From assembly GCF_003058085.1 (NCBI RefSeq), contig NZ_QBUD01000017.1, forward strand, positions 1 through 64,000: a DNA stretch of 64,000 bases, in the 5' to 3' direction. The DNA is from Yoonia sediminilitoris (lineage in GTDB: Bacteria > Pseudomonadota > Alphaproteobacteria > Rhodobacterales > Rhodobacteraceae). The translations under genes and the position numbers were made by a program. The notes under the pieces were generated by a model. The model was not told the DNA's origin. It searched no databases and saw only the letters and a program-made list of their open reading frames with translations. Shown here piece after piece: positions 19,006 to 28,033 of this stretch (its first letter is position 1; each line of letters starts with the position of its first letter).

Positions 19006-19809
19006 ATGTCTTTTTCCATTGCAGGCAAAACGGCCATCGTGACGGGGGCGGCCAATGGTGTCGGGCTCGCCATTGGACGCCATTTCGTGAAGATGGGGGC
19101 CAATGTCGTTTTCGCCGATATGGACGAAAAGGGGCTGTGCCACGAACTGGCGGACGAGGCCGGGAAAGATGAAAACGTGCGTAAGTTCGCAGGTGATCTG
19201 CGCAAGAAGCTGACGATTCGCAATCTCCTGTCCGCGACGGTTGATGCGTTTGAACGGGTGGATATTCTGGTCAATGCATCGCGGCAGGTGATCACGACAG
19301 ATCCGCTTGACCCTGACGATAACTCTGTCGAGGAACTGCTGCAGCAGAACACCCTGACCGCCATGCGGATGAGTCAGGCCGTTGCACGCCGCATGATCAA
19401 ACAGGCTGGTGACAATCCGTCGGGTTCTATCGGGTCAATCGTGAACATCAGTTCGATTGCCGCATGTCGCGCCCATCCCGATTTGCTGGCCTATTCGGTC
19501 AGCACGGCCGCTTTGGAACAAATGACGCGCTCAATGGCGGTGGCTCTTGCGGCGAATGGCATTCGGGTCAATGCCGTTGCATTCGGTAGCGTCATGAGCG
19601 CGAGCCTGAAAGGATCCTTGAAAGATCAGGACGAAACCCGCGAGGCGATTCTCGAAAACACACCGCTGCACCGGATCGCCAGTCCGGGCGAAGTGTCGGA
19701 CGCGGTGCAGTATCTTGCCTCTGATGCGTCGAACTTTGTCACCGGGCAGATTATCACAGTTGATGGGGGCCGGACCCTGATTGACCCTGCGGCGGTGTCG
19801 GCACACTGA
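19006..19809 (+). CDS. SDR-family protein lacking the catalytic lysine
   Basis: A 267-residue Rossmann protein. The nucleotide-binding motif appears as TGAANGVGLAIG near residue 12, followed by an acidic residue at the end of strand 2 (FADMDE). The SS of the catalytic serine is present (NISSIAA), but the YxxxK motif reads YSVST: threonine replaces lysine. The usual NNAG is also altered (VNAS). The C-terminus has the family's VTGQIITVDGG. It may bind a nucleotide without ordinary dehydrogenase activity, or act with other residues. The AAGGAG upstream supports the start. It follows the methyltransferase gene closely and converges end-to-end with the lipoprotein gene. Confidence 0.8.
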   Translation: MSFSIAGKTAIVTGAANGVGLAIGRHFVKMGANVVFADMDEKGLCHELADEAGKDENVRKFAGDLRKKLTIRNLLSATVDAFERVDILVNASRQVITTDPLDPDDNSVEELLQQNTLTAMRMSQAVARRMIKQAGDNPSGSIGSIVNISSIAACRAHPDLLAYSVSTAALEQMTRSMAVALAANGIRVNAVAFGSVMSASLKGSLKDQDETREAILENTPLHRIASPGEVSDAVQYLASDASNFVTGQIITVDGGRTLIDPAAVSAH

Positions 19810-20196
19810 TCACTCCGGATAGGTTGCGATACATTGGCCGACGGCTTGGTCTGATGCAGCCTTGACCAGACGTTGACGTTCCAACATCGAGTTTAGCTTG
19901 TCCTGCTCGGCGTTCAGGTCAATCGCGACGGGTCGGGTTGTTGTGACAGTTTCGGTTTCATCACAGGGAAAACGGAAGGTTGATCCATCTTCATTCCGTC
20001 CGCGACAGGTCCGACTCAGCGTACGCACTTCCTGTTCTTCGACAATTGCATAGCCGCGCGCCAGATTCCCTTGGGTTTCGTTTATCAGAGCGTTCAGGAT
20101 GCGTAGTTGGCTTGTGGCGTCTCTGATACATTGTTCACGGGGCGTGGCGCAGGCGGCCAGCACAACCAAAGGAAGCAAAAAGGGGATGCGGCGCAT
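19810..20196 (-). CDS. small predicted lipoprotein
   Basis: A 128-residue protein. MRRIPFLLPLVVLAACATP is a signal sequence ending in a lipobox (LAAC), so the mature protein would be lipid-anchored at Cys16. The rest is hydrophilic, with five further cysteines and helical heptad-like parts (LNAEQDKLNSMLERQ). GGAGA six bases before the ATG at 20196 decides this start over upstream frames. The family is not recognised. Its stop abuts the SDR stop. Confidence 0.75.
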   Translation of the reverse strand: MRRIPFLLPLVVLAACATPREQCIRDATSQLRILNALINETQGNLARGYAIVEEQEVRTLSRTCRGRNEDGSTFRFPCDETETVTTTRPVAIDLNAEQDKLNSMLERQRLVKAASDQAVGQCIATYPE

Positions 20197-20290
20197 TGTG
20201 GTCTCCGGCTGTTTGGTCTGGATCATCGTGATGGCTTCGCTATGGTGCGAAAAAACACTGTTATGCAATATCAAGTGACAAGGGGCAGGG

Positions 20291-21169
20291 ATGTCAAACG
20301 GATTTGAAGCTGAAAAGGCAAAAGCATCTGCGTGGTTTCGGACTTTGCGGGATGAGATTGTCGCAGCTTTTGAAGGGCTTGAAGACAGCCACACCGGTGA
20401 AGGGACCGCTGGTCGATTTGAAGTGACCGAAACCAAACGCGCGGCAGATGATGGCTCTGACGCAGGCGGCGGCCTGATGTCCGTCATGCGTGGCGGGCGT
20501 GTGTTTGAAAAAGTTGGCGTGAATGTTTCCACAGTACATGGCCAGCTGGGGGCCGCCGCGCAGCAGGCAATGGCGGCGCGTGGCGTGCCGGGAATGGAAA
20601 ACGACCCGCGCTTCTGGGCCTCGGGCATTTCGCTGGTTGCACATATGCAAAACCCCCATGCGCCTGCCGTGCATATGAACACCCGCATGTTCTGGACGCC
20701 CCACGCATGGTGGTTTGGCGGCGGTTCCGACCTGAACCCCTGCATCGAATATGACGAAGACACTGCCCATTTCCACGCCACGCAAAAGGCTCATCTGGAC
20801 CCCCACGGTGAAGATCTTTACCCCAAGCTCAAGGCGTGGGCTGATGAGTATTTCTATATCCCGCACCGCAACCGCGCGCGCGGTGTTGGTGGCATCTTTA
20901 TGGATGATCGTTGCACCGGCGATTGGGAGGCTGATTTCAAGCTGACTCAGGATATCGGGCGCGCATTTTTGCCAGCCTATGTTCCACTGGTCGAAAAACG
21001 GCGCAATACGGCATGGTCTGATGCCGACAAAGACACGCAACTGATCCATCGCGGCCTTTATGCAGAGTATAACCTTGTGTATGACCGGGGCACGAAATTC
21101 GGGCTGGCCACAGGCCATGATGCCAATGCCGTCTTGATGAGCCTGCCACCACTTGCCAAGTGGGTCTAG
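20291..21169 (+). CDS. hemF: oxygen-dependent coproporphyrinogen III oxidase
   Basis: A 292-residue HemF, converting coproporphyrinogen III to protoporphyrinogen IX with oxygen. Family stretches are clear: GGRVFEKVGVNVSTVHG, HMNTRMFW, WWFGGGSDLNP and EYNLVYDRGTKFGLATG, the last containing active-site residues. The length is normal. It stands on the strand opposite to hemE, with a damaged-looking region between them. No HemN counterpart is in the window. Confidence 0.95.
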   Translation: MSNGFEAEKAKASAWFRTLRDEIVAAFEGLEDSHTGEGTAGRFEVTETKRAADDGSDAGGGLMSVMRGGRVFEKVGVNVSTVHGQLGAAAQQAMAARGVPGMENDPRFWASGISLVAHMQNPHAPAVHMNTRMFWTPHAWWFGGGSDLNPCIEYDEDTAHFHATQKAHLDPHGEDLYPKLKAWADEYFYIPHRNRARGVGGIFMDDRCTGDWEADFKLTQDIGRAFLPAYVPLVEKRRNTAWSDADKDTQLIHRGLYAEYNLVYDRGTKFGLATGHDANAVLMSLPPLAKWV

Positions 21170-21217
21170 GACCCGCCGAACTGCACCCATTTGGCACTGC
21201 CTGCAAGGCTGCTATCC

Positions 21218-21565
21218 GGTGTCTTGGGTGGCTTTGTCATTTATTCGAATGCGGCTCGGCTTGCCACGGGCCCCTTGGCGATCTCGCGCAGGAACATGCT
21301 GGCATATGCTAGGCGATAGTTCCAAGTTTGAGGCATCGCTGAGCATCTGTGCTGCCTTATCGGGGGCGATGTGAACCGTTATGCGGGCGATGCGAATCTC
21401 GATCAGACCATGCGGCCTTTCGATATGGGCGGGGATGCCCAATGCCGCCCGTTCTGACGCGCTTGCGCCCACCTGCGCTGTCCAGCCTACGGTCGCGATC
21501 AGAAACCCCGACCAAAGCCCGTGGAAGCCATGATAGATTAAGCGGATGGTTAGGGCAAAGGTCAC
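21218..21565 (-). pseudogene. unrecognised small gene, possibly frameshifted
   Basis: The 438 bases between hemF and hemE hold no confident gene. On the minus strand a frame from 21565 reads MTFALTIRLIYHGFHGLWSG and then a protein-like AHIERPHGLIEIRIARITVH. After DASNLEL near 21320 a neighbouring frame becomes more protein-like (AYASMFLREIAKGPVASRAA, stopping soon after). This could be a damaged small gene. No family is recognised and chance open frame cannot be excluded. Confidence 0.3.
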
Positions 21566-21607
21566 TCAGATTTGTTTGCCCGCCCTTCGCATATGATCTT
21601 GGCGAAA

Positions 21608-22642
21608 TTAGGCCCCGCGTACTGTGTCGATCATCAGTTGCACGTTTTCGGGGTCGGCATCGGGTGTGATCCCATGCCCAAGGTTAAAGATATGCGGTCC
21701 GTTCTTGAGTGCCGCACAAATGCGCCGGGTCTCTGATACCAGCGCATCGCCGCCCGTGACCATGTGCGACGACTTCAGGTTGCCCTGCACGCAACCGTCG
21801 ATTTGCACATGTTCGGCAACCCAGGCTGCATCAACCCCGTCATCGACAGCCACGCAGTCCGCGCCGGTGGCAGCATGGACACCCACGTATCTTTCACCGG
21901 CCCCGCGCGGGAAGGCGATGACAGGAATGCCAGGGTGCCGCTCTTTCAATGCGGCTGTGATCTGCTGCATGGGTTTGATAGAGAATTCTGTGAAATCATC
22001 GCCTTGCAAGGACCCGGCCCAACTGTCGAACAGCTTGACACATTCAGCACCTGCGTCGATTTGTTTGGACAGATATTCAATGGTGCCTTCAGTGATCCGG
22101 TTGATCAACCCTTCGAACACAGGGCGGTTTTCAGCCTTTAACGCGTGGGCTGGTCCCTGATCTGGCGTGCCTTGGCCTGCAATCATATAGGTCGCCACGG
22201 TCCAGGGTGCGCCGGCAAATCCGATCAGGGTGGTTTCATCGGGTAATTCGCGCGACAGGATGCTGACCGTCTCGTAGATCGGGTTGAGCGTGTCGTGGAT
22301 CGCCTCGGTAGGTTTCAACTGTGCCAGTTCATCCGCCGTCGTGATTGTGGACAAGCGCGGCCCTTCGCCGGTGACAAACCACAGGTCGGCCCCCAGCGCC
22401 TGTGGCAGCAACAAAATATCTGCAAAAAGAATCGCCGCATCAAATCCATAGCGGCGGATTGGTTGTAACGTGACCTCTGCCGCCAGTTCAGGATTGTAGC
22501 AGAGCGATAAAAAGTCCCCGGCCTGCGCCCGCGTGGCCTTATATTCAGGCAGATAGCGCCCCGCTTGCCGCATCATCCAGATCGGAGGTGTTGGAAGCGT
22601 TTCGCCCGCAAGGGCCCGGAGGATTGTTTTTTGCTGCGCCAT
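21608..22642 (-). CDS. hemE: uroporphyrinogen decarboxylase
   Basis: A 344-residue HemE, which decarboxylates the four acetate groups of uroporphyrinogen III. The two family signatures are visible: [16 protein letters not shown] near the N-terminus and [13 protein letters not shown] in the middle, with [10 protein letters not shown]-like [14 protein letters not shown] supplying the catalytic aspartate. The C-terminus [15 protein letters not shown] is also conserved. It diverges from hemC over a gap of about 95 bases, so the two haem genes may share a control region. Confidence 0.96.
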   Translation of the reverse strand: MAQQKTILRALAGETLPTPPIWMMRQAGRYLPEYKATRAQAGDFLSLCYNPELAAEVTLQPIRRYGFDAAILFADILLLPQALGADLWFVTGEGPRLSTITTADELAQLKPTEAIHDTLNPIYETVSILSRELPDETTLIGFAGAPWTVATYMIAGQGTPDQGPAHALKAENRPVFEGLINRITEGTIEYLSKQIDAGAECVKLFDSWAGSLQGDDFTEFSIKPMQQITAALKERHPGIPVIAFPRGAGERYVGVHAATGADCVAVDDGVDAAWVAEHVQIDGCVQGNLKSSHMVTGGDALVSETRRICAALKNGPHIFNLGHGITPDADPENVQLMIDTVRGA

Positions 22643-22737
22643 TTATGGGTCCTTTTTCGTGTTCCTTGTGGTCCCAATTGCGGATGATCTTGTCAAGGGA
22701 GTTGTCAGGCTAGGTTGACAGGTCTAACAATCATTTC

Positions 22738-23682
22738 ATGACAGTGAATATGCCCACACCCGCCGCACCCTTCAATATTGGCACCCGCGGATCGCCGCTT
22801 GCATTGGCGCAAGCGTACGAGACCCGCACCCGGCTGATGGCCGCCTTTGATCTGCCCCAAGAGGCGTTCAAAATCTGCGTCATCAAGGTGACTGGCGACC
22901 AGATATTGGATAAACCCCTGCGCGAAATCGATGGCAAGGGCCTTTTCACCCGTGAGATTGAAGAGGCGCTGTTAGAGGGCACGATTGATATTGCCGTCCA
23001 TTCCACCAAAGACATGCCCGTTGCCCAGCCCGCTGGTCTGGTGATGGAGACATTCCTTCCCCGCGAAGATGTTCGCGACGCCTTTGTTTCCCTGAAATAC
23101 AAGAGTTTGCATGACCTGCCGGATGGTGCTGTTGTGGGCACGTCATCGACACGCAGGCGCGCGCAACTGGCGGCAAAGTTTCCCAATTTGCAGGTCGTTG
23201 AATTCAGGGGCAATGTGCAGACCCGCCTGAAGAAACTGGCTGAAGGTGTCGCTGACGCCACATTTTTGGCGACTGCTGGCCTGCGGCGGCTGGGGATGGA
23301 AGATGTGCCCTATATGCCAATCGACGCGGAACATATGTTGCCTGCAATCGCACAGGGCGCGATCGGTATTGAACGGCGTGTGGATGATGAACGCGCAGCA
23401 GAGATGCTTGCGGCAATCCATGATGCACCAACCGGGCACAGGCTGGCTGCGGAACGTGCGCTTCTTGCCGGACTGGACGGGTCTTGCGAAACGCCGATTG
23501 GCGGGCTGGCAGAAATAGAGGGCGGTATGTTGCGCCTGCGTGGGGAAATCCTGCGCGGTGACGGGTCAGAGGTTCTGACCGACGATGCAACTGTGCCGTT
23601 GGCGGATGGTCCCAAGCTTGGCGCAGAAATGGCGGCCCGCCTTTTGGCGCAGGCGGGGCCGGGGTTCTTTGACCACTCTTGA
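22738..23682 (+). CDS. hemC: hydroxymethylbilane synthase (porphobilinogen deaminase)
   Basis: A 314-residue HemC that polymerises four porphobilinogens. IGTRGSPLALAQA opens the protein, the dipyrromethane cofactor cysteine lies in GLDGSCETPIGG, and RREDVRDAF-like LPREDVRDAFVS plus STRRRAQL bind the substrate. The first ATG (22738) and one four codons later (22750) are both possible. It ends at a hairpin shared with the convergent oxidoreductase gene. Confidence 0.95.
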   Translation: MTVNMPTPAAPFNIGTRGSPLALAQAYETRTRLMAAFDLPQEAFKICVIKVTGDQILDKPLREIDGKGLFTREIEEALLEGTIDIAVHSTKDMPVAQPAGLVMETFLPREDVRDAFVSLKYKSLHDLPDGAVVGTSSTRRRAQLAAKFPNLQVVEFRGNVQTRLKKLAEGVADATFLATAGLRRLGMEDVPYMPIDAEHMLPAIAQGAIGIERRVDDERAAEMLAAIHDAPTGHRLAAERALLAGLDGSCETPIGGLAEIEGGMLRLRGEILRGDGSEVLTDDATVPLADGPKLGAEMAARLLAQAGPGFFDHS

Positions 23683-23697
23683 TGCCCAAAGCGCCGC

Positions 23698-23715
23698 CTA
23701 GGGTCCTAACCCTAG
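23698..23715. terminator. short hairpin between hemC and the FAD oxidoreductase gene
   Basis: CTAGGGT and ACCCTAG pair around a four-base loop (CCTA) between two convergent stop codons. It resembles the larger palindrome at yejF in its AGGGT/ACCCT core. Confidence 0.5.
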
Positions 23716-25121
23716 TCTGGAATCACCTTGCCCGGATTCAATATACCTTTGGGATCAAGGGCGGCCTTGATCGCGCGCATAGCATCCAAGGCAACAGGGT
23801 CCTTGCGCCGTCGCATCGTTTCAAGTTTTGACAGGCCGATACCATGTTCGGCGCTGAATGACCCGCCGAGTTCCTGAACCACATCTTCTACGGCAGCGGT
23901 CATGGCATCATGAATGCTTGGGTCGTTGTGTTTGGTATAGGTGGTGTGGTGGATATTCCCGTCGCCCAAGTGCGCTACGATCAGTTCCCTGGCGTCGGGA
24001 TCGATCGCCTTGAGCCGCGGTGTGACTGCGGCTTCGAATGCGCCAACCTTGTCGATTGGGACCGCAACATCGGTATTCACAAAAGGTCCACCCTGAAACA
24101 CGATTTCTCCGGCTTGTTCGCGGCGCTCCCACATGGTGCGCCTTTGTGCTTCGTTTTGGGCAATCACAGCGTCAATGACCTTCCCGTTTTCGAGCATGTT
24201 GCCAAGAATGGCCTCCATTTTGCTGATAATCGGGATTTCGCCGGTCAGGGTAGGGGCTGCGTCATGCTCTGCCGTGGCACCGACTTCGAGAAGAATGTTT
24301 ATGTCGTAGCTTTCGGCAAAGGGGGCGGTGGCACCTTTTACAAGCGCCATGTGCCGGTCGATGTAGTTGCGCGGCATATATTCAAACGCCTCGACCGCGC
24401 CGCCGGTTTCGTCCTGAACAATGTTGAGCAGGTCAAGCGCATCATCAAGCGACGGAACCGCGACCATCGCGGTGCCATAAGCGCGCGGTTTGGGCCAAAG
24501 TTTCATGACCGCTGCGGTAATGATACCTAGTGTGCCTTCGGCCCCGATCACCAGTTGGCGCAGGTTCAGTCCAGAGTTGTCTTTGTGCAGCGCGCTCATC
24601 AAATTCATGATGCGACCGTCTGCCATGACGACTTCGACCCCCAAACACAGGTCGCGGGTGTTACCATAGCGAACCACATTGGACCCGCCAGCATTGGTGG
24701 ACAGAACCCCACCGATCATCGCCGACCCGCGCGCCCCGAACGTGAGCGGAAAGATCAGATCGTGCGCGTCTACCGCGTCATGCAGCGTAGACAGGATGAC
24801 ACCGGCCCCAACCGTGGCCGTACGCCCTTTGGGGTCAATCTTTGTGATCTGGCTGAGCCGGTCCAAGGACAGGATCAGCGCGTCGGTTCCCAAGGTCGCT
24901 CCGGTCAGGCCGGTGTGGCCAGAGACGGGCACGACGGGTGTGCCATTTTCGTTGGCGATCTTGAGCACGGCCGCGACCTGTGCTGTGTCGGCAGGGCGGA
25001 GCACGGCAAGAGGCTGACCACTGTAGGCGCCCGTCCAGTCAGTGACATAGTCTGCTGTGTCGCCCCCTGTCAGAACATATTTTTCACCGATTGCGGCAGT
25101 GATCTGGGGCAGAACTGACAT
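23712..25121 (-). CDS. FAD-linked 2-hydroxyacid dehydrogenase (GlcD / D-lactate dehydrogenase family)
   Basis: A 469-residue flavoprotein. The PCMH-type FAD-binding domain shows PVSGHTGLTGATLGTDALIL and GGVLSTNAGGSNVVRYGNTR, which contact the flavin. The C-terminal domain has HLGDGNIHHT and AEHGIGLSKLETM with the histidines that hold metal and substrate. Relatives oxidise D-lactate, glycolate or D-2-hydroxyglutarate; the exact substrate is not clear. There is no adjacent glcE or glcF, which argues against a three-subunit glycolate oxidase. It converges on hemC and is followed upstream by tRNA-Met. Confidence 0.88.
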   Translation of the reverse strand: MSVLPQITAAIGEKYVLTGGDTADYVTDWTGAYSGQPLAVLRPADTAQVAAVLKIANENGTPVVPVSGHTGLTGATLGTDALILSLDRLSQITKIDPKGRTATVGAGVILSTLHDAVDAHDLIFPLTFGARGSAMIGGVLSTNAGGSNVVRYGNTRDLCLGVEVVMADGRIMNLMSALHKDNSGLNLRQLVIGAEGTLGIITAAVMKLWPKPRAYGTAMVAVPSLDDALDLLNIVQDETGGAVEAFEYMPRNYIDRHMALVKGATAPFAESYDINILLEVGATAEHDAAPTLTGEIPIISKMEAILGNMLENGKVIDAVIAQNEAQRRTMWERREQAGEIVFQGGPFVNTDVAVPIDKVGAFEAAVTPRLKAIDPDARELIVAHLGDGNIHHTTYTKHNDPSIHDAMTAAVEDVVQELGGSFSAEHGIGLSKLETMRRRKDPVALDAMRAIKAALDPKGILNPGKVIPD

Positions 25122-25226
25122 GGCGACCTCTGTTAGAAGAATACTAATGCAACAGAGGTAGAGCGGCGAGCGACAGACTTAAAGTAAGATCACTCTGTCC
25201 TCAAAGATTTTTGGAGGAGAAGGTGG

Positions 25227-25303
<77 letters not shown>

Positions 25304-25361
25304 GGACCACGAGGGACCGATTACGCAATGGGTGCAGGTGTGTCAAACCGATTCTGCCCTC

Positions 25362-25383
25362 AAGATGGGTTAAAACTCATCTT
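25362..25383 (-). terminator. hairpin downstream of cydB
   Basis: AAGATGGGTT and AACTCATCTT pair with one G-T wobble around two bases, 15 bases after the cydB stop. There is no strong T run on the minus strand, so function as a terminator is tentative. Confidence 0.4.
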
Positions 25384-25398
25384 ACGGTCTGGTGCCTG

Positions 25399-26409
25399 TC
25401 AGTCGTATCGCAATTCGCGCGCTTTTCCCTTGAAGATGTAATACGACAGCACGGTATATCCCATGATGGTGGGGAGCACGAAACAGGTCCCGATCAGGAT
25501 GATGAACAGACTTTCGGGCGCACTTGCTGCTTCGTAGATCGTCAGCTTTTCGGGCACCACATAGGGGTAAAAGCTATATGCCATTCCGCCAAAGGCCATG
25601 ACCCAGAGGGCTGTCGCGGCTACGAATGGCTTCCACGACATCCGGTCTTGCGCGTAGGGCATCTTTTGCAGCATCACCCACAGCCAGACCACCAATCCGC
25701 CCGACATAAGGGGCAACGGGGCCAGATAGAGCGCAGCGGGAAAGCTGAACCATTTGTCGAATATCCGATCGCTGACGAATGGTGTAGCCAGTGAGATCGC
25801 CCCGATCCCGAGGACCAGCCCCCATATACCGCCTTTGGCCCAATCGACGGCCTTGCGTTGCAGAAATTCATCGGTCTTGTGAATGACCCATGTCGCCCCG
25901 ATGAAACTGTACCCGACTGCGAGGAACACGGCTGTGAGCAGGCCGAATCCTGCATGTGCCCACGTCCAGTCCAGACCCATGACATACATTCCCAGCATGA
26001 AACCTTGTGCGAGCGCGGTCATGAGTGATCCTGCAAAGAACAGATTGTTCCAAAGCTCCTTTTGTGGCGCCGGGGCCTTGGCCCGGAATTCGAACGCGAC
26101 CCCGCGCAAAATCAGGCCGATCAACATGATCGCCACTGGCAGATAGAGTGCCGTCAGGATCGCCCCATGCGCAGACGGAAACGCGACAAGCAGCAGCCCG
26201 ACCGCCAGAACAAGCCAGGTCTCGTTGGCATCCCAGAACGGCCCTATCGATGCGATCATCCGGTCTTTTTCTTCGTCATCTGCGAAGGGAAACAAAAGCC
26301 CGACACCCAGGTCAAACCCATCCAAAATCACATAGATCAGAATGGATAGCCCCATAAGGGCAGCAAAGACGAAGGGTAGCCAAACGGCGGGATCTCCGAA
26401 ATAGTACAT
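25399..26409 (-). CDS. cydB: cytochrome bd-type quinol oxidase subunit II
   Basis: A 336-residue inner-membrane protein with about eight hydrophobic segments. The N-terminal YVILDGFDLGVGLLFPF and FWDANETWLVLAVGLLLVAF are family hallmarks, including the conserved D-G-F-D and the W residues near the hemes. It pairs with CydA just upstream (gap of five bases). Neither cydDC nor a small cydX is seen next to the operon. Such oxidases reduce oxygen at low tension or in the presence of sulfide or cyanide. Confidence 0.94.
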   Translation of the reverse strand: MYYFGDPAVWLPFVFAALMGLSILIYVILDGFDLGVGLLFPFADDEEKDRMIASIGPFWDANETWLVLAVGLLLVAFPSAHGAILTALYLPVAIMLIGLILRGVAFEFRAKAPAPQKELWNNLFFAGSLMTALAQGFMLGMYVMGLDWTWAHAGFGLLTAVFLAVGYSFIGATWVIHKTDEFLQRKAVDWAKGGIWGLVLGIGAISLATPFVSDRIFDKWFSFPAALYLAPLPLMSGGLVVWLWVMLQKMPYAQDRMSWKPFVAATALWVMAFGGMAYSFYPYVVPEKLTIYEAASAPESLFIILIGTCFVLPTIMGYTVLSYYIFKGKARELRYD

Positions 26410-26414
26410 GTTGC

Positions 26415-27803
26415 TTACTCCGCAGGCATGGCGTTTGGTTGTTGGCGCGGTGTCGGCGCGACAGGGGTTCCGATGTCTTCACCCCTGGACATTTTCCGCG
26501 CCAGATAGAAGATCACGTAGATGTAGGCCGACAGTAGCAACAGATAGACGACCATGTAGGCGATGAAGGTTGACAGCACCATTGGTGCGGGCACGTCTGC
26601 GACCGCCTGCTTTGTCGTCATCACCCCTTGAACAAGCCATGGCTGGCGTCCGATTTCAGTCGTGTACCAGCCTGCGAGGGTGGCCAGCCAGCCGCTGAAG
26701 CTCATCCCGACAAGCGCATAGAGCATCGGCTTGGGCAATCCTTCGACGCCGCGTTTGCGCCGCAACATCATGGCGGACGCTGCCCAACTTATCACTAACA
26801 TCGCCATCCCTGTCCCGACCATCACACGGAACGACCAGAACACGGGGGCCACGCGCGGGTGTAGGATTTCACCCTCCTCAGATACAAAGTCGTTCAGCCC
26901 CTTGATTTCTCCGTCCCATTCATGGGTCAGGATGAAAGACGCCAGATTGGGAATGCCGATTTCATAGTGGTTCGTGCGGGCCTCATCATCGGGAATCGCA
27001 AAGAGCAACAACGGCACGTTGCCCCCGGTTTCCCAGTGCCCTTCCATGGCGGCCACTTTGGCTGGCTGATATTCCTTGGTGTTCAGACCATGCATGTCAC
27101 CCACGAGAATTTGTACCGGGATCAGCAAGGCCGCCGCATAAATCGCTGTCTTTAGCGCGACGCGCACGCCTTGTGTCTTGCCGCCGATCAACCAGCGGAA
27201 AGCGCTGACGCCTGCGATCAGGAAGCTGCAGGTGAGGAAGCTGGCCAGCACCATATGGCCGAAACGGTAGGGCATGGACGGGTTGAAAATAATCTCTGAC
27301 CAGTCCGTTGCATGGGCAACCCCGTCAATCATTTCAAAGCCTTGCGGCGTGTGCATCCATGAATTCAACACGATAATCCAGAAGGCCGACATCATCGTGC
27401 CAAAGGCAACAAGGAAGGTCGCTGTTGTATGCAGCCATGCAGGCACGCGGGACGCGCCGAACAACATGATCCCAAGAAAGACGGCTTCGAGGAAGAACGC
27501 AGTCATGATCTCGTAGGCAAGCAGTGGCCCCGCGATATTGCCGACCGTTTCCATGAAACCGGGCCAGTTGGTGCCAAACTGGAACGACATGGTGATGCCG
27601 GACACAACACCCATGGCAAAGGACAGTGCAAAGACTTTTACCCAGAAGCGATAGGCCTCCATCCATTTTTCCTGACCGGTCATGTTGAACCGCACGCGGA
27701 AGAACAAAAGCGCCCAACCAAGCGCGATCGTGATTGTTGGAAACAGGATGTGGAAAGAGATATTCGCCGCAAATTGCATGCGCGATAAGATAAGCGTGTC
27801 CAT
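26415..27803 (-). CDS. cydA: cytochrome bd-type quinol oxidase subunit I
   Basis: A 462-residue inner-membrane subunit carrying the hemes. SRMQFAANISFHILFPTITI contains the early conserved histidine, FQFGTNWPGF is the E/Q-binding neighbourhood, and GWYTTEIGRQPWLVQGVMTT contains the invariant GRQPW heme-proximal motif. The quinol loop looks short, nearer to the cyanide-insensitive branch than to E. coli CydA, but this is an impression from length only. It is first of the cydA-cydB pair. Confidence 0.95.
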   Translation of the reverse strand: MDTLILSRMQFAANISFHILFPTITIALGWALLFFRVRFNMTGQEKWMEAYRFWVKVFALSFAMGVVSGITMSFQFGTNWPGFMETVGNIAGPLLAYEIMTAFFLEAVFLGIMLFGASRVPAWLHTTATFLVAFGTMMSAFWIIVLNSWMHTPQGFEMIDGVAHATDWSEIIFNPSMPYRFGHMVLASFLTCSFLIAGVSAFRWLIGGKTQGVRVALKTAIYAAALLIPVQILVGDMHGLNTKEYQPAKVAAMEGHWETGGNVPLLLFAIPDDEARTNHYEIGIPNLASFILTHEWDGEIKGLNDFVSEEGEILHPRVAPVFWSFRVMVGTGMAMLVISWAASAMMLRRKRGVEGLPKPMLYALVGMSFSGWLATLAGWYTTEIGRQPWLVQGVMTTKQAVADVPAPMVLSTFIAYMVVYLLLLSAYIYVIFYLARKMSRGEDIGTPVAPTPRQQPNAMPAE

Positions 27804-28033
27804 TTTGCCCTCTGTATGAAAAGCAGATTAACTTGTTATCAAAGTATTTAGCGCGTCTGGGCGTAATGTCAGGGGGTGCGACAGCACAGCGCGATTGCCT
27901 TGTAGCTGCAGATTTGACGACAATTTTGTTCGTTATTTCAAAGCCTGGGACATCCATTCATGCCGGGGCTTGCGCGACCCTTGTTCGTCGTCGTTCCCGC
28001 ATGCACGACGCGCTGGCCAACATGGCCGATGTG

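Noticed and set aside
20294-21190. Long open frame antisense to hemF
   Set aside because: It mirrors hemF with codon pattern expected for a shadow frame and has no protein-family features. Several similarly long antisense frames elsewhere (for example opposite soeA, ilvA and yejF) were rejected for the same reason.
27804-27850. FNR box upstream of cydA
   Set aside because: Only one half-site (ATCAA) is good; the other half matches poorly, so no site is claimed.
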